A stretch of 20,380 nucleotides of DNA from an uncultured Lachnospiraceae bacterium (GTDB lineage Bacteria > Bacillota > Clostridia > Lachnospirales > Lachnospiraceae). This document shows positions 6,843 to 14,646 of this stretch, one piece after another. The notes below the pieces were generated by a model. The model worked only from the letters and a program-made list of their open reading frames with translations. It ran no database searches and was not told the DNA's origin. The position numbers and the translations under genes are program-made. The stretch spans positions 1 to 20,380 of the forward strand of contig CAJUAA010000050.1 of the NCBI GenBank assembly GCA_910584205.1, written 5' to 3'. Positions within the stretch are counted from its first letter, which is position 1. Every line of letters starts with the position of its first letter.

Positions 6843-6862
6843 TTCTTGTTCACAGACAAGAA
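6843..6862. promoter_or_regulatory. Palindrome at the divergent promoter region
   Basis: TTCTTGT (6843-6849), 6 bases, ACAAGAA (6856-6862): a perfect 7-bp dyad over 20 bases. It overlaps the -35 of the plus-strand operon and sits just outside the -35 of the minus-strand signal peptidase gene. Size and placement suit a dimeric repressor. No T-run follows, so it is not a terminator. Confidence 0.4.
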
Positions 6863-6875
6863 TTTGTGCTATACT
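6846..6875 (+). promoter_or_regulatory. Promoter of the GGDEF/sigma/membrane-partner operon
   Basis: TTGTTC (6846-6851), an 18-base spacer and TATACT (6870-6875) with an extended TGC just before it. The expected start is near 6882, 30 bases ahead of the GGDEF-like gene. It looks like a housekeeping promoter, not an ECF-type one. Confidence 0.6.
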
Positions 6876-6911
6876 GTTTCTGAAAAAAGCGTTTACGGGG
6901 AAAGTCTGTAT

Positions 6912-7607
6912 ATGAAAAAATCTGATTTTATCTATAAAACAATCCAGCTGGTTCTCTACATCCTGCTGGCCGCCGGATGTCTGTACATCATCCTGATTGA
7001 CCGGGATCTCTATCATCTGATCGCTTCCGATTCCAGAATACGGATCCTGTGCATCTTTCTCTGGCTGATCCTGGGGATTTCTTTTGTCTTTATCTACCGG
7101 GACTTTACTTATTTTTCTTCCTACAAGAAAAATTACAGAGAGCTGGATTACGCAGTCCACTCGGATCCTCTCTCCGGCCTTGCAAACCGTTTCAGCTGTG
7201 ATGTAATGATTGAAAAATATCTCGACAAACCGCTGCCGGATCATCTTGGATGCGTCATGTTTGACCTGACCAACATCCACAAAGTCAACCAGCATTACGG
7301 ACACGTACAGGGCAACCAGCTGATTCGTGATTTTTCAAATATGCTGAATCTTTCTTCCGTAGATCTGTGTTTCGTAGGACGCAACGGAGGCAATAAATTT
7401 CTTGCGCTGTTTGAAAACGGAGACCAGAACAAGATCGATCTTTTCCTGAACAGGCTGGAACAGAAAGTCATGACCTACAACCAGGATTCCTCCAGCCAGC
7501 TGACCATCGAATACCGCTACGGCATCGCGTTTCACGAAGGGGAAGAGATCCGGACCATCACGGACCTGATCGCGCTTTCCAACAGACGCATTAACCATCT
7601 GGATTAA
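6912..7607 (+). CDS. Membrane-anchored degenerate GGDEF-domain protein
   Basis: A 231-residue protein with two N-terminal membrane helices (about 11-29 and 44-62) and a cytoplasmic GGDEF-type domain. Family marks are DPLSGLANR (85-93), VMFDLTNIHKVNQHYGH (115-131, with the metal-type Asp118) and RNGGNKFLALF (157-167). The signature loop reads GGNKF where active diguanylate cyclases have GG(D/E)EF, so the catalytic acidic residue is lost and c-di-GMP synthesis is unlikely. No RxxD inhibitory site is evident. The start is ATG 6912, with GGGGAAAG upstream. The product may act as a nucleotide-binding or protein-binding sensor. It precedes the sigma factor gene by 61 bases with no terminator seen, so the three plus-strand genes probably form one operon. 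Confidence 0.8.
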   Translation: MKKSDFIYKTIQLVLYILLAAGCLYIILIDRDLYHLIASDSRIRILCIFLWLILGISFVFIYRDFTYFSSYKKNYRELDYAVHSDPLSGLANRFSCDVMIEKYLDKPLPDHLGCVMFDLTNIHKVNQHYGHVQGNQLIRDFSNMLNLSSVDLCFVGRNGGNKFLALFENGDQNKIDLFLNRLEQKVMTYNQDSSSQLTIEYRYGIAFHEGEEIRTITDLIALSNRRINHLD

Positions 7608-7668
7608 AAACGGTCCGGATTCAGACCATCAGAAAACCATCAAAAACCAGAACAGGGACGATAAGATC

Positions 7669-8238
7669 ATGTCAGATTTAGATTATCAATACATCGCAGC
7701 GCTGGTTAACTATGCCAGAGAAGGAGACAGCGACGCCTTCGCGGAACTTTACGCGGCGACTTACCAAAATCAATACCGTTTTGCCTGCAGTTATCTGGGA
7801 GAGGAGCATCTGGCAAAGCGCGCCGTCCGGGATACCTATCTGCTGGCCCTGAAAAATATCGCAGCCCTGAAAGATGCAAACCTGTTCGTCTCCTGGCTGA
7901 ACCAGATCACCTTCCGGGTCTGCTTCCGGCTCCGGAAAGAAAAACATCCGGAGGAAAACATGGCTGTAGATTATGAAAAGCCGGAAAAACGTCCTTCTGA
8001 CGACCTGGATCCGGAGGAATATGTCGTCTCCATTGACGGCCGCGATTTTATCATCCGCCAGGTTATGAACCTTCCCTTTACGGAATCGCAGATTCTCATA
8101 CTGAGGTATTACAATCATCTGGAAATCCGGGAAATTTCCCGGCTGATGGACATGAGCAGGGGTTCCGTCAAAAAATATCTGTCCAGCGGCTGCAAAAAAC
8201 TTACGCTTTTAAAATCGGAACAAAGAGGAGCGGTATGA
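7669..8238 (+). CDS. ECF-type RNA polymerase sigma factor
   Basis: A 189-residue sigma-70 family protein of the group 4 (extracytoplasmic function) layout. Region 2 spans about 12-88 (REGDSDAFAELYAATYQNQYRFACSYLG, then DANLFVSWLNQITFRVCFRLRKEK). A charged linker follows, and region 4 spans about 130-182 (NLPFTESQILILRYYNHLEIREISRLMDMSRGSVKKYLSSGCKKL), a clear helix-turn-helix. The region 2 motif is divergent: AVRDTYLLALKNI stands where most ECF factors have a DLVQETFLRA-like stretch, so recognition may be unusual. The start is ATG 7669 with AGGGA upstream. The 4-base overlap with the next gene implies coupled expression with a membrane partner that is probably its anti-sigma factor. Confidence 0.85.
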   Translation: MSDLDYQYIAALVNYAREGDSDAFAELYAATYQNQYRFACSYLGEEHLAKRAVRDTYLLALKNIAALKDANLFVSWLNQITFRVCFRLRKEKHPEENMAVDYEKPEKRPSDDLDPEEYVVSIDGRDFIIRQVMNLPFTESQILILRYYNHLEIREISRLMDMSRGSVKKYLSSGCKKLTLLKSEQRGAV

Positions 8239-8966
8239 TCGGAAAGATAAGAAAATTATGGAAGAAAACCTCATATCCGACGCTGGATTCCAAAACGGCT
8301 GACGAGATTCTCCAGTACGTATTTGAGACGTGCGGAAGGGAACCGAACACGATTCCCATGGAAGTCCTGACCTCTTATCAGAATTACCGAAAAGAACGCT
8401 ATTCGCTTCAAAAGCAGATACTTTCTGTTGTACTTCTTCTTTTTTTCCTGCTTCCGCTTTTATTTATCCTGCCGGATTTCTCCCTGAACCTGAGCGCGGA
8501 CGCGAATCCCGGAAGGCCTGTCTACCGCATCGAGGTAAAAAATTTTCTTCCGGTTTCCCAGGTCACTGCCGCCGTGGACGGCAGTAACCTTTCCGTCTAC
8601 GAGACCGGAAACCGTTCCTATTCCGTGGAACCCACGCGAAACGGCACCATGACGGTTACCGTGACGCTGGCCAACCGTCAGTATATGGAAAAAAGGATCC
8701 CGGTCCGCAATGTGGACCGGGAAGCGCCAAAGCTGTTATCCAACCGTCAGGAAAAAGGACATATTTATCTCTATTTTGAGGATGAGTTATCCGGAGTTGA
8801 CTTTGAAAATGTCTATGCCCTGGATGAGGACGGCAAACGAATCGCTCCGCTTTCCTGCGACGCCGATACCGGATGCATTGAATTCGCTTCTCCCGAAACC
8901 ATGATAAACGTATTCATCCCGGACCTTGCGGGCAACCGGCTTCAGCTGATCGTATCCGTATCCTGA
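8235..8966 (+). CDS. Single-pass membrane protein, probable anti-sigma factor
   Basis: A 243-residue protein whose ATG overlaps the stop of the sigma gene (ATGA). It has a cytoplasmic N-terminal part of about 60 residues and one helix (about 61-80, QILSVVLLLFFLLPLLFILP). An extracytoplasmic part of about 160 residues follows and looks beta-rich. Its last 80 residues follow the pattern of Ig-like repeats: DREAPKLL, then FEDELSGVDFENVYALDEDGKRI, then VFIPDLAGN. There is no zinc-type HxxxCxxC motif, so it is not a ZAS-domain anti-sigma. I recognise no named family. The anti-sigma role rests on topology and on coupling to the sigma gene. A strong terminator follows at 8983. Confidence 0.7.
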   Translation: MIGKIRKLWKKTSYPTLDSKTADEILQYVFETCGREPNTIPMEVLTSYQNYRKERYSLQKQILSVVLLLFFLLPLLFILPDFSLNLSADANPGRPVYRIEVKNFLPVSQVTAAVDGSNLSVYETGNRSYSVEPTRNGTMTVTVTLANRQYMEKRIPVRNVDREAPKLLSNRQEKGHIYLYFEDELSGVDFENVYALDEDGKRIAPLSCDADTGCIEFASPETMINVFIPDLAGNRLQLIVSVS

Positions 8967-8982
8967 CTTTTCTTCTGCATGC

Positions 8983-9017
8983 AAAACGGTACTGCCCACA
9001 GCCGGCAGTACCGTTTT
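8983..9017 (+). terminator. Bidirectional intrinsic terminator
   Basis: A perfect 14-bp stem (8983-8996 with 9004-9017) has a 7-base loop. It is followed by T-runs on the plus strand (six Ts, 9014-9019) and, more weakly, on the minus strand (four Ts). It lies between convergent operons: the sigma/membrane-partner genes end at 8966 and the long minus-strand run ends at 9065. Confidence 0.88.
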
Positions 9018-9064
9018 TTACATTCTGCATTTTACACTCTGTTTTTTATTTTCTGTTTTCTTTT

Positions 9065-9817
9065 TTAATAGCCATATACATCGTAGATTTCATCCGTGTA
9101 TTTTCCCGGCTCCTGAAAGATGATCAGCGGTTTTTCCACCGTCACTCTGGGGCGTCCGCCTTTCAGCGCTTCCAGAAGCACCATATTGGGCTCCCGGTCC
9201 GCATAAGGGTACACCAGACGCATCCTCTTGGGCTCCAGTCCGAAGCCGCACAGGCAGGTGATGATCTCTGCCAGCCGGAAAGGACGGTGCACCATATAAA
9301 AACGTCCTCCGGGCATCAGAAGCCTGGACGCCTGGCTTACCACATCCTGAAGCGTACAGAGGATTTCATGCCTGGCGATGGCCCTTGCCTCGCTGGGATT
9401 CTTCAGTCCGTGCAGATCCGTCATATAGGGCGGATTGCAGGTGACCACATGGAAAGAGGAAGCCCCGAAGATCTGTTCCGCCTGCCGGAGATCCCCGGTC
9501 ACGATGCGGACCCGGTCCTCCAGATGGTTCAGCCTTACGCTGCGCGCCGCCATGTCCGCGCTCTCCGGCTGGATTTCCAGGCCTGTAAACATCTCTCCTT
9601 TTGTCTTCGCTTCCAGAAGAATCGGGATGATGCCGGTGCCGGTCCCCAGATCGATCACATGTTCTCCCGGCTTTACCTTTGCAAAACCGGACAGCAGCAC
9701 CGCATCCATTCCAAAACAGAACCGCTTGGGGTCCTGAATGATCCGGTATCCATTTCTGTGCAGCTCGTCCAGACGTTCCCCATCCTTCAATACGGCTTCC
9801 GTATGCTCATTCTCCAT
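9065..9817 (-). CDS. N6-adenine methyltransferase, TrmN6/YabB-like (COG4123 type)
   Basis: A 250-residue S-adenosylmethionine-dependent methyltransferase. Motif I HVIDLGTGTGIIP is at about 53-65 and the acidic GLEIQPE at about 79-85. The catalytic NPPY that marks N6-adenine and related amino-methyltransferases is at 128-131. The N-terminal RFCFGMDAVLLSGFAK is typical of the TrmN6/YfiC group. E. coli YfiC methylates A37 of tRNA-Val, and the B. subtilis relative YabB sits in the same gene neighbourhood. The substrate here is taken from family, not seen. Its start overlaps the end of rsmI by 11 bases, and it is the last gene before the bidirectional terminator. Confidence 0.82.
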   Translation of the reverse strand: MENEHTEAVLKDGERLDELHRNGYRIIQDPKRFCFGMDAVLLSGFAKVKPGEHVIDLGTGTGIIPILLEAKTKGEMFTGLEIQPESADMAARSVRLNHLEDRVRIVTGDLRQAEQIFGASSFHVVTCNPPYMTDLHGLKNPSEARAIARHEILCTLQDVVSQASRLLMPGGRFYMVHRPFRLAEIITCLCGFGLEPKRMRLVYPYADREPNMVLLEALKGGRPRVTVEKPLIIFQEPGKYTDEIYDVYGY

Positions 9818-10685
9818 GCCGCGTGCCCTGTCCTTCCTCCAGAAGCAGCGCCTGATAGATCTCCCGCTTACCGGTTCCCCGGTCCTTCGCCGCCTGTTTC
9901 ATGGCGGATTTCCGGTCCATTCCCTGATCCTCGTAGCGCCTCACATGCTCCGACACCGTCATACGCAGAAACCGTTCCTGCTGCTCCCGATCCATCTCGT
10001 CCCGGGACCTTCCCTCTATGACCAGAACGTATTCTCCTTTTGGCTCCTGCCCTTCATAATACGCGCAGGCTTCCTCAAGAGTCAGTTCCAATACCGTCTC
10101 ATAGCGCTTGGTCAGTTCCCGGCACACGGACAGCTTCCGGTTCCCCATCCGGCCAAGCAGCTCCGTCAGCGTCTTCTTCAAGCGGTGAGGCGCTTCATAG
10201 AGGATAATGGTCCTCGTCTCGCGCTCCAGCTCCGCAAGCACGGCTTCCCGCTCTTTTTTATCCGAGGGAAGAAACGCCTCGAAGCAGAACCGTCTGGAAG
10301 GCCGTCCGGACATGGACAATGCGGTCACACAGGCGCAGGCTCCCGGCACGGAAGTGACCGTGATCCCCGCCTCACGGCACATACATACAAGCGCTTCTCC
10401 GGGGTCCGAGATCCCCGGCGTCCCGGCGTCCGTAATCAACGCGACATTCTGCCCTTCCAGCAGCTTTTTCACCAGCGTCCTGCCCTTTTCGATCCGGTTA
10501 TACTCATGATAACTGGTCATGGGCGTGTGGATGTCAAAATGATTCAGAAGGCGGATGCTGTTCCGCGTATCCTCCGCGGCGATCAGGTCCGCTTCCTTCA
10601 GCACACGAACCGCGCGGAACGTCATATCCTCCAGATTTCCAATGGGTGTGGCGCACAGATAAAGCGTCCCTGCCTTAGTTGTCAT
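9807..10685 (-). CDS. rsmI: 16S rRNA (cytidine(1402)-2'-O)-methyltransferase RsmI
   Basis: A 292-residue enzyme of the tetrapyrrole-methylase fold that methylates the ribose of C1402 in the 16S rRNA decoding centre. Hallmarks are GTLYLCATPIGNLEDMTFRAVRVLKEAD at the N-terminus, AAEDTRNSIRLLNHF, LITDAGTPGISDPGE (about 84-98), SVPGACACVTALSMSG, and RTIILYEAPHRLKKTL in the C-terminal half. All are close to RsmI/YraL/YabC consensus. The size is usual for the family. The ATG at 10685 overlaps ricT by 11 bases and the gene overlaps the downstream methyltransferase by 11, so the three are coupled. In B. subtilis the counterpart yabC is likewise near yaaT and yabB, though there the order of the two methyltransferase genes is reversed. 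Confidence 0.95.
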   Translation of the reverse strand: MTTKAGTLYLCATPIGNLEDMTFRAVRVLKEADLIAAEDTRNSIRLLNHFDIHTPMTSYHEYNRIEKGRTLVKKLLEGQNVALITDAGTPGISDPGEALVCMCREAGITVTSVPGACACVTALSMSGRPSRRFCFEAFLPSDKKEREAVLAELERETRTIILYEAPHRLKKTLTELLGRMGNRKLSVCRELTKRYETVLELTLEEACAYYEGQEPKGEYVLVIEGRSRDEMDREQQERFLRMTVSEHVRRYEDQGMDRKSAMKQAAKDRGTGKREIYQALLLEEGQGTRHGE

Positions 10686-11601
10686 TTAATTTCGACTTTC
10701 CTTCCCTGCGCTCCAGCGCCTCCAGAGCCTTCAGCTCCTTCTCCTCCTGCCGGCTCTTGTTCTGATTCTTTTTCTCTTTCTTCCGTCTGGCGCGGAACTT
10801 CAGTTCCTCCACCTTATATTCCCGGATCTCTTTTTCTTCATTTTCCAGCGTCACAATGACTTTCACAAGCTGGCGCAGCACGTTGACCGAACACACATCC
10901 CCCCTGCTGCCGTCCCTCGCGGTCACATGGTCCCCCACATTGGGAAGGCGGCTGTTCAGCTCCTCGTACGTCTCCTCCTCATGCTTCAGACAGCACATGA
11001 GACGCCCGCATACGCCGGAGATCTTGGTGGGATTCAGGGACAGATTCTGTTCCTTTGCCATCTTGATGGACACCGGCAGGAATTCCGACTGATGGGTATG
11101 ACAGCAGAGCGGCCGTCCGCAGATGCCGATCCCTCCCAGAATCTTCGTCTCGTCCCGGACGCCGATCTGACGCAGCTCGATCCTCGTTTTGAACACCGCC
11201 GCCAGATCCTTTACCAGCTCCCGGAAATCAATCCGGCCGTCCGCCGTAAAATAAAAGAGCACCTTGTTATTGTCGAAGGTATATTCCGCGTCGATCAGCT
11301 TCATCTCCAGCCTGTGCTTCCGGATCTTGTCCTGACAGATTTTAAACGCTTCCTTCTCCTTCTCCCGGTTGGACGCCTCCTGATCGTCGTCCTCCGGGGT
11401 GGAAAGGCGGATCACGGATTTCAGAGGCTGTACCACCCTGTCGTCCTCCACTTCGCGGGTTCCGATGACCACATGGCCGTATTCCACCCCCCGGGCCGTC
11501 TCCACGATCACATGGTCGCCTGTATCAATTTTCAGTTTTCCCGGTGAGAAATAATAGATCTTTCCCGCCCGCCGAAAACGCACACCGATTACTTTCGTCA
11601 T
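10675..11601 (-). CDS. ricT: PSP1-domain protein RicT (YaaT)
   Basis: A 308-residue cytosolic protein with an N-terminal PSP1 domain. B. subtilis RicT (YaaT) joins RicA and RicF in an Fe-S-containing complex that affects RNase Y specificity and the sporulation phosphorelay. The expected cysteine clusters are complete: GGIGICGRPLCCHTH (Cys161, 166, 167) and ISGVCGRLMCCLKHE (Cys198, 203, 204). Residues after about 265 form a Lys/Glu-rich tail that may be disordered or coiled. The start is ATG 11601, one base after the holB stop, with AAGGAG 7 bases upstream inside holB. Position directly after holB matches B. subtilis. The partners ricA and ricF are not in the window. Confidence 0.93.
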   Translation of the reverse strand: MTKVIGVRFRRAGKIYYFSPGKLKIDTGDHVIVETARGVEYGHVVIGTREVEDDRVVQPLKSVIRLSTPEDDDQEASNREKEKEAFKICQDKIRKHRLEMKLIDAEYTFDNNKVLFYFTADGRIDFRELVKDLAAVFKTRIELRQIGVRDETKILGGIGICGRPLCCHTHQSEFLPVSIKMAKEQNLSLNPTKISGVCGRLMCCLKHEEETYEELNSRLPNVGDHVTARDGSRGDVCSVNVLRQLVKVIVTLENEEKEIREYKVEELKFRARRKKEKKNQNKSRQEEKELKALEALERREGKSKLNDN

Positions 11602-11602
11602 C

Positions 11603-12592
11603 CTAATTCTCCTTCATGGTCAAAAGCAGAAGTTCCAGAGCCATGTCAAAATTCACATTGGCGTTCAGACGGATCTTCGCTTTTTCCAGTGACTTTATGA
11701 TACACTCCAGCCCCTCGTAGGAGCTTCCCTTTGCCTTTTCCCTGATCTGGATCAATTCATCCGAAAAGACGATGCTGTCCGCGTCCCTGGTAGCCTTGAA
11801 CAGAAGGACGTCCCGGTACCATACCGCCAGAATGTCCAGATAGTCGTTGATCTCCATCTTATATTCGTTGATCCTCTTCAGGTCCGCCAGAAGCTCCGGA
11901 ACTTCCATCTCCTGAATGTATTTTACCAGATGAAGGGCATGCTCCAGCATCTCCGAAAAGCTTTCCGACTGTGCCAGGCGCTTCGCCTTGCCCACATTTC
12001 CCTGGGCAAATGCCGTACAGATCTCCGCCCGGTACTTCTCGACCCCCATCTGCTCCGTCAGATATGTTTTCACCGCCTCATCCGGGACCGGCTTCAGATT
12101 GAGGAGCACGCATCTGGAGCGGATCGTCGGAAGCAGCATCCCCGTATTGGACGTCAAAAGCAATATGACCCCATAGACCGGAGGCTCTTCTATGGTCTTT
12201 AAAAGGGCGTTCTGCGCCTGTGCGCTCAGTTTTTCCGCTTCGTCTATGATATAGATCTTGTAGGGGCTGCTGTATGGCCTGACCATAATATCCCCATTGA
12301 CCTGCGTCCTTATGTCTTCCACACTGATCGTATTCGCCTTTTCATGCGTGACACGGATGATATCCGGCTGATTCAGGCTCACGGCCTGCCTGCAGGACTG
12401 ACATTCCATACAGGGCTCCGTCTCTTTTTTCTGACACTGCAGCGTCTGCGCGAACAGGCCCGCCAGCAGTTTCTTCCCGGACCCTTTTTCCCCGTTGATG
12501 ATATAGGCATGAGACACCTTGTCCATCTGAATCGCGTGTTTCATATGGAGTATCGTCTGTTCGTGTCCCAGTACATCGGCAAATCCAGCCAT
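11603..12592 (-). CDS. holB: DNA polymerase III subunit delta'
   Basis: A 329-residue clamp-loader subunit. An AAA+ N-terminal half has GEKGSGKK (34-41) at the P-loop and a zinc-type cysteine set (Cys53, 61, 64, 67). IYIIDEAEKLSAQAQNALLKTIEEPP corresponds to the Walker B/sensor region, and TIRSRCVLL carries the SRC motif. The C-terminal collar-type helices run from about 215. The loop begins GEKGSGKK rather than GxxGxGKS/T, in keeping with delta' subunits that do not need full ATPase activity. The start is ATG 12592, with GGGAGGTGA upstream and 20 bases after the kinase-like gene. It sits in the conserved block with ricT and rsmI. Confidence 0.93.
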   Translation of the reverse strand: MAGFADVLGHEQTILHMKHAIQMDKVSHAYIINGEKGSGKKLLAGLFAQTLQCQKKETEPCMECQSCRQAVSLNQPDIIRVTHEKANTISVEDIRTQVNGDIMVRPYSSPYKIYIIDEAEKLSAQAQNALLKTIEEPPVYGVILLLTSNTGMLLPTIRSRCVLLNLKPVPDEAVKTYLTEQMGVEKYRAEICTAFAQGNVGKAKRLAQSESFSEMLEHALHLVKYIQEMEVPELLADLKRINEYKMEINDYLDILAVWYRDVLLFKATRDADSIVFSDELIQIREKAKGSSYEGLECIIKSLEKAKIRLNANVNFDMALELLLLTMKEN

Positions 12593-12612
12593 AACATCTC
12601 ACCTCCCAATAT

Positions 12613-13209
12613 TTAATTATACCGCATTTCTTCCTGAATGAAAAGTTTAATCTCTTTGATGCATCTGTCAATGTTTTCATTCTGAAATCGTCTCGTAATC
12701 TCTTCTTCCCGCAGCCTTTCTTCTGAAAAGTCCTCTGCGTCCGCCAGAAATCTTCTGCACATTTCCTCATATTCCGGCTTCTTTTGTCTTTGCTCCCTCT
12801 TGAGCGCCCGCTCCAGTCGAAGGCCGTCTTCCACCTCTATGTAGACCGGCACCAGCTTCTCTTTTCCAAAATAGAGACGCAGGGCGTGCCAGGATTCCAG
12901 CGTCCCGATGACCAGCCAGGAATATCGGTCAAGATCCATCTCCTCTTCGCAGACAGTCATGTATTTCCATATTCCATGGACCGTATCATAGGAGCGCAGT
13001 TCTACGATCCTTCCTTCTTTCTCCAGGCGCGTAAGCTCCTGTTCCGTGATAAAATGATACTCCCTGCCCTCCTGCTCTCCATCCCGGATGGGACGGGTCG
13101 TATAAGGCACCATCCTTTTCAGAGGAAATTCCCTGTCCTCTGTCAGGGCCCTGTAGATCGTATCCTTTCCTGATGAGCTTTTTCCCATCAGACAAAATAT
13201 CCTGCCCAT
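12613..13209 (-). CDS. Guanylate-kinase-like protein
   Basis: A 198-residue P-loop nucleotide kinase of the guanylate kinase fold. The P-loop GKSSSGKDT lies at 9-17, then YTTRPIRDGEQEGREYHFIT, the GMP-binding stretch of guanylate kinases. VIGTLESWHALRLYFGKEKLVPVYIEV and a lid-like RALKREQRQKKPEYEEMCRRF follow. The P-loop differs from the usual GPSGAGKGT/S of Gmk. It occupies the place that thymidylate kinase (tmk) has before holB in B. subtilis, and most such genomes have another gmk elsewhere, so this may be a specialised paralogue. I chose ATG 13209, with AGAGG 8 bases upstream; a GTG at 13218 lies too close to that site. The substrate is uncertain. Confidence 0.82.
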   Translation of the reverse strand: MGRIFCLMGKSSSGKDTIYRALTEDREFPLKRMVPYTTRPIRDGEQEGREYHFITEQELTRLEKEGRIVELRSYDTVHGIWKYMTVCEEEMDLDRYSWLVIGTLESWHALRLYFGKEKLVPVYIEVEDGLRLERALKREQRQKKPEYEEMCRRFLADAEDFSEERLREEEITRRFQNENIDRCIKEIKLFIQEEMRYN

Positions 13210-13225
13210 GGCCTCCACCTCTTGC

Positions 13226-14644
13226 TTACTGATTCTTAATCACCGCGATCCGGCCCTCCCGGACCCCGTACACGTCAGACCCGTCTTTCATACACCGGCA
13301 GAGAGCCTCCGCCATATGCTCCGTCACCAGTTCCCCGGGCGCAAGAAGCGGAATTCCGGGCGGATAAGGGATCACAAACTGTCCGCACACCCTGCCGGAA
13401 GCCTCGCTTACCGGGACCCGCTCCTGTTCCCGCTCTCCGGCCTCCAGAAGCGTGCACACGCTCTTCGTCCGAAAGGTTCCCGCCGTCCTGCACACGCCGT
13501 CTCTCTCCGGTTCCTGACGCCCGTACACCCGCCGGTCCGCGGTCCGCTTCCGGTCCAGAGCCAAAAAGGCGTCCCCAAGCCTTACAAGCGCTTCTTCCGT
13601 ATCCGCCGCTGTCGTAATGGCGCACACATACGTACTGCACGCCATCTCCAGTTCGATCCGGTAATTAAGGCGGAGTGCCTCGGAAAGCTGCTGCCCGCTC
13701 CATCCGCTCCCCATTGCGGACACCAGAATTCTGGATTCATCCATTCCCGGAACCTCCAGAAGCTTCAGGCATTCCATGGCGCGGAGCCTTTCCCGCAGTT
13801 TCGTGATCCGTTCGTGGAACCGTTCAAATTCCTCCCCGAATCCCAGTACCAGATCCATGCAGCTGTCCATGGAAGCCATCAGCACATAGGAAGGGCTGCT
13901 GGTCTGATAGACCGACAGAAAGTCCCTGATCCGCTCCCGAAAGGAATCTATAATCCTTCCGTTCAGATGGATCAGCGCCGTCTGCGTCAGGGAAGGCAGC
14001 GTCTTGTGCAGGCTGTGGATGACCACGTCCGCTCCGGCGCTGACAGAATCCACGGGAAAATGGTCGGAAAACGGAAAATGCGCACCATGGGCCTCGTCGA
14101 CGATCAGCGGAATCCCGTATCCATGCACCACCTCCGCGATCCTCCCCACCTCCGATACCACTCCGTCGTAGGTGGGAGAGGTGATGAGAACAAACTGGAT
14201 ATCCGGATGCTGTTTTAAAAGATCATCCACATCCTCCGCCGAAACCGCGCCGTTTATCCCCATGTTCTCCAGAAACTGTGGATAAACATACTCCGCACGA
14301 AGCCCCCGCAGGCGCGCTCCGTGGAAAGCGGACTTGTGGCAGTTTCTGGCCATCAGGATCCTGCCTCCAAACGGACTGCACCCCGAGACGGCCGCCAGGA
14401 TTCCCGCCGTGCTCCCGTTTACCAGATAGTGGGTCTCCTCCGAATGATAGAGCTCTGCCGCCCTTTTCTGGGCCTCCAGAAGAATTCCCCGGGCATGGTG
14501 CAGGTCATCAAACCCGTCGATCTCCGTCAGATCAATAAAATACGGATTCCCCATCTCTCCCATACGGCGTTTATGCCCTGGCATATGCATGGGAAGACAG
14601 CCGGAATCCGCATATTCCATTAAACGTCTTAATAATTCACTCAT
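13226..14644 (-). CDS. Orn/Lys/Arg decarboxylase family PLP enzyme (YaaO/SpeA-like)
   Basis: A 472-residue fold-type I PLP enzyme. The N-terminal family marks are LPMHMPGHKR (17-26) and TEIDGFDDLHHARGILLEAQ (40-59). YLVNGSTAGILAA, ITSPTYDGVVSEV and IVDEAHGAHF (181-190) follow, and the PLP lysine is Lys214 in HSLHKTLPSL. A C-terminal domain ends in VIPYPPGIPLLAPGE, typical of this group. Related enzymes include B. subtilis SpeA (arginine decarboxylase) and its uncharacterised paralogue YaaO, which also sits upstream of tmk/holB. The substrate is not predictable. The chosen ATG lies 2 bases after the stop of the upstream transporter gene and has no clear Shine-Dalgarno sequence, so it probably relies on translational coupling. 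An alternative start at 14731 would overlap that gene. Confidence 0.85.
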   Translation of the reverse strand: MSELLRRLMEYADSGCLPMHMPGHKRRMGEMGNPYFIDLTEIDGFDDLHHARGILLEAQKRAAELYHSEETHYLVNGSTAGILAAVSGCSPFGGRILMARNCHKSAFHGARLRGLRAEYVYPQFLENMGINGAVSAEDVDDLLKQHPDIQFVLITSPTYDGVVSEVGRIAEVVHGYGIPLIVDEAHGAHFPFSDHFPVDSVSAGADVVIHSLHKTLPSLTQTALIHLNGRIIDSFRERIRDFLSVYQTSSPSYVLMASMDSCMDLVLGFGEEFERFHERITKLRERLRAMECLKLLEVPGMDESRILVSAMGSGWSGQQLSEALRLNYRIELEMACSTYVCAITTAADTEEALVRLGDAFLALDRKRTADRRVYGRQEPERDGVCRTAGTFRTKSVCTLLEAGEREQERVPVSEASGRVCGQFVIPYPPGIPLLAPGELVTEHMAEALCRCMKDGSDVYGVREGRIAVIKNQ

Positions 14645-14646
14645 TG

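Noticed and set aside
9738..10859. 373-codon plus-strand open frame
   Set aside because: Antisense to rsmI and its neighbours, no motif, compositionally biased.
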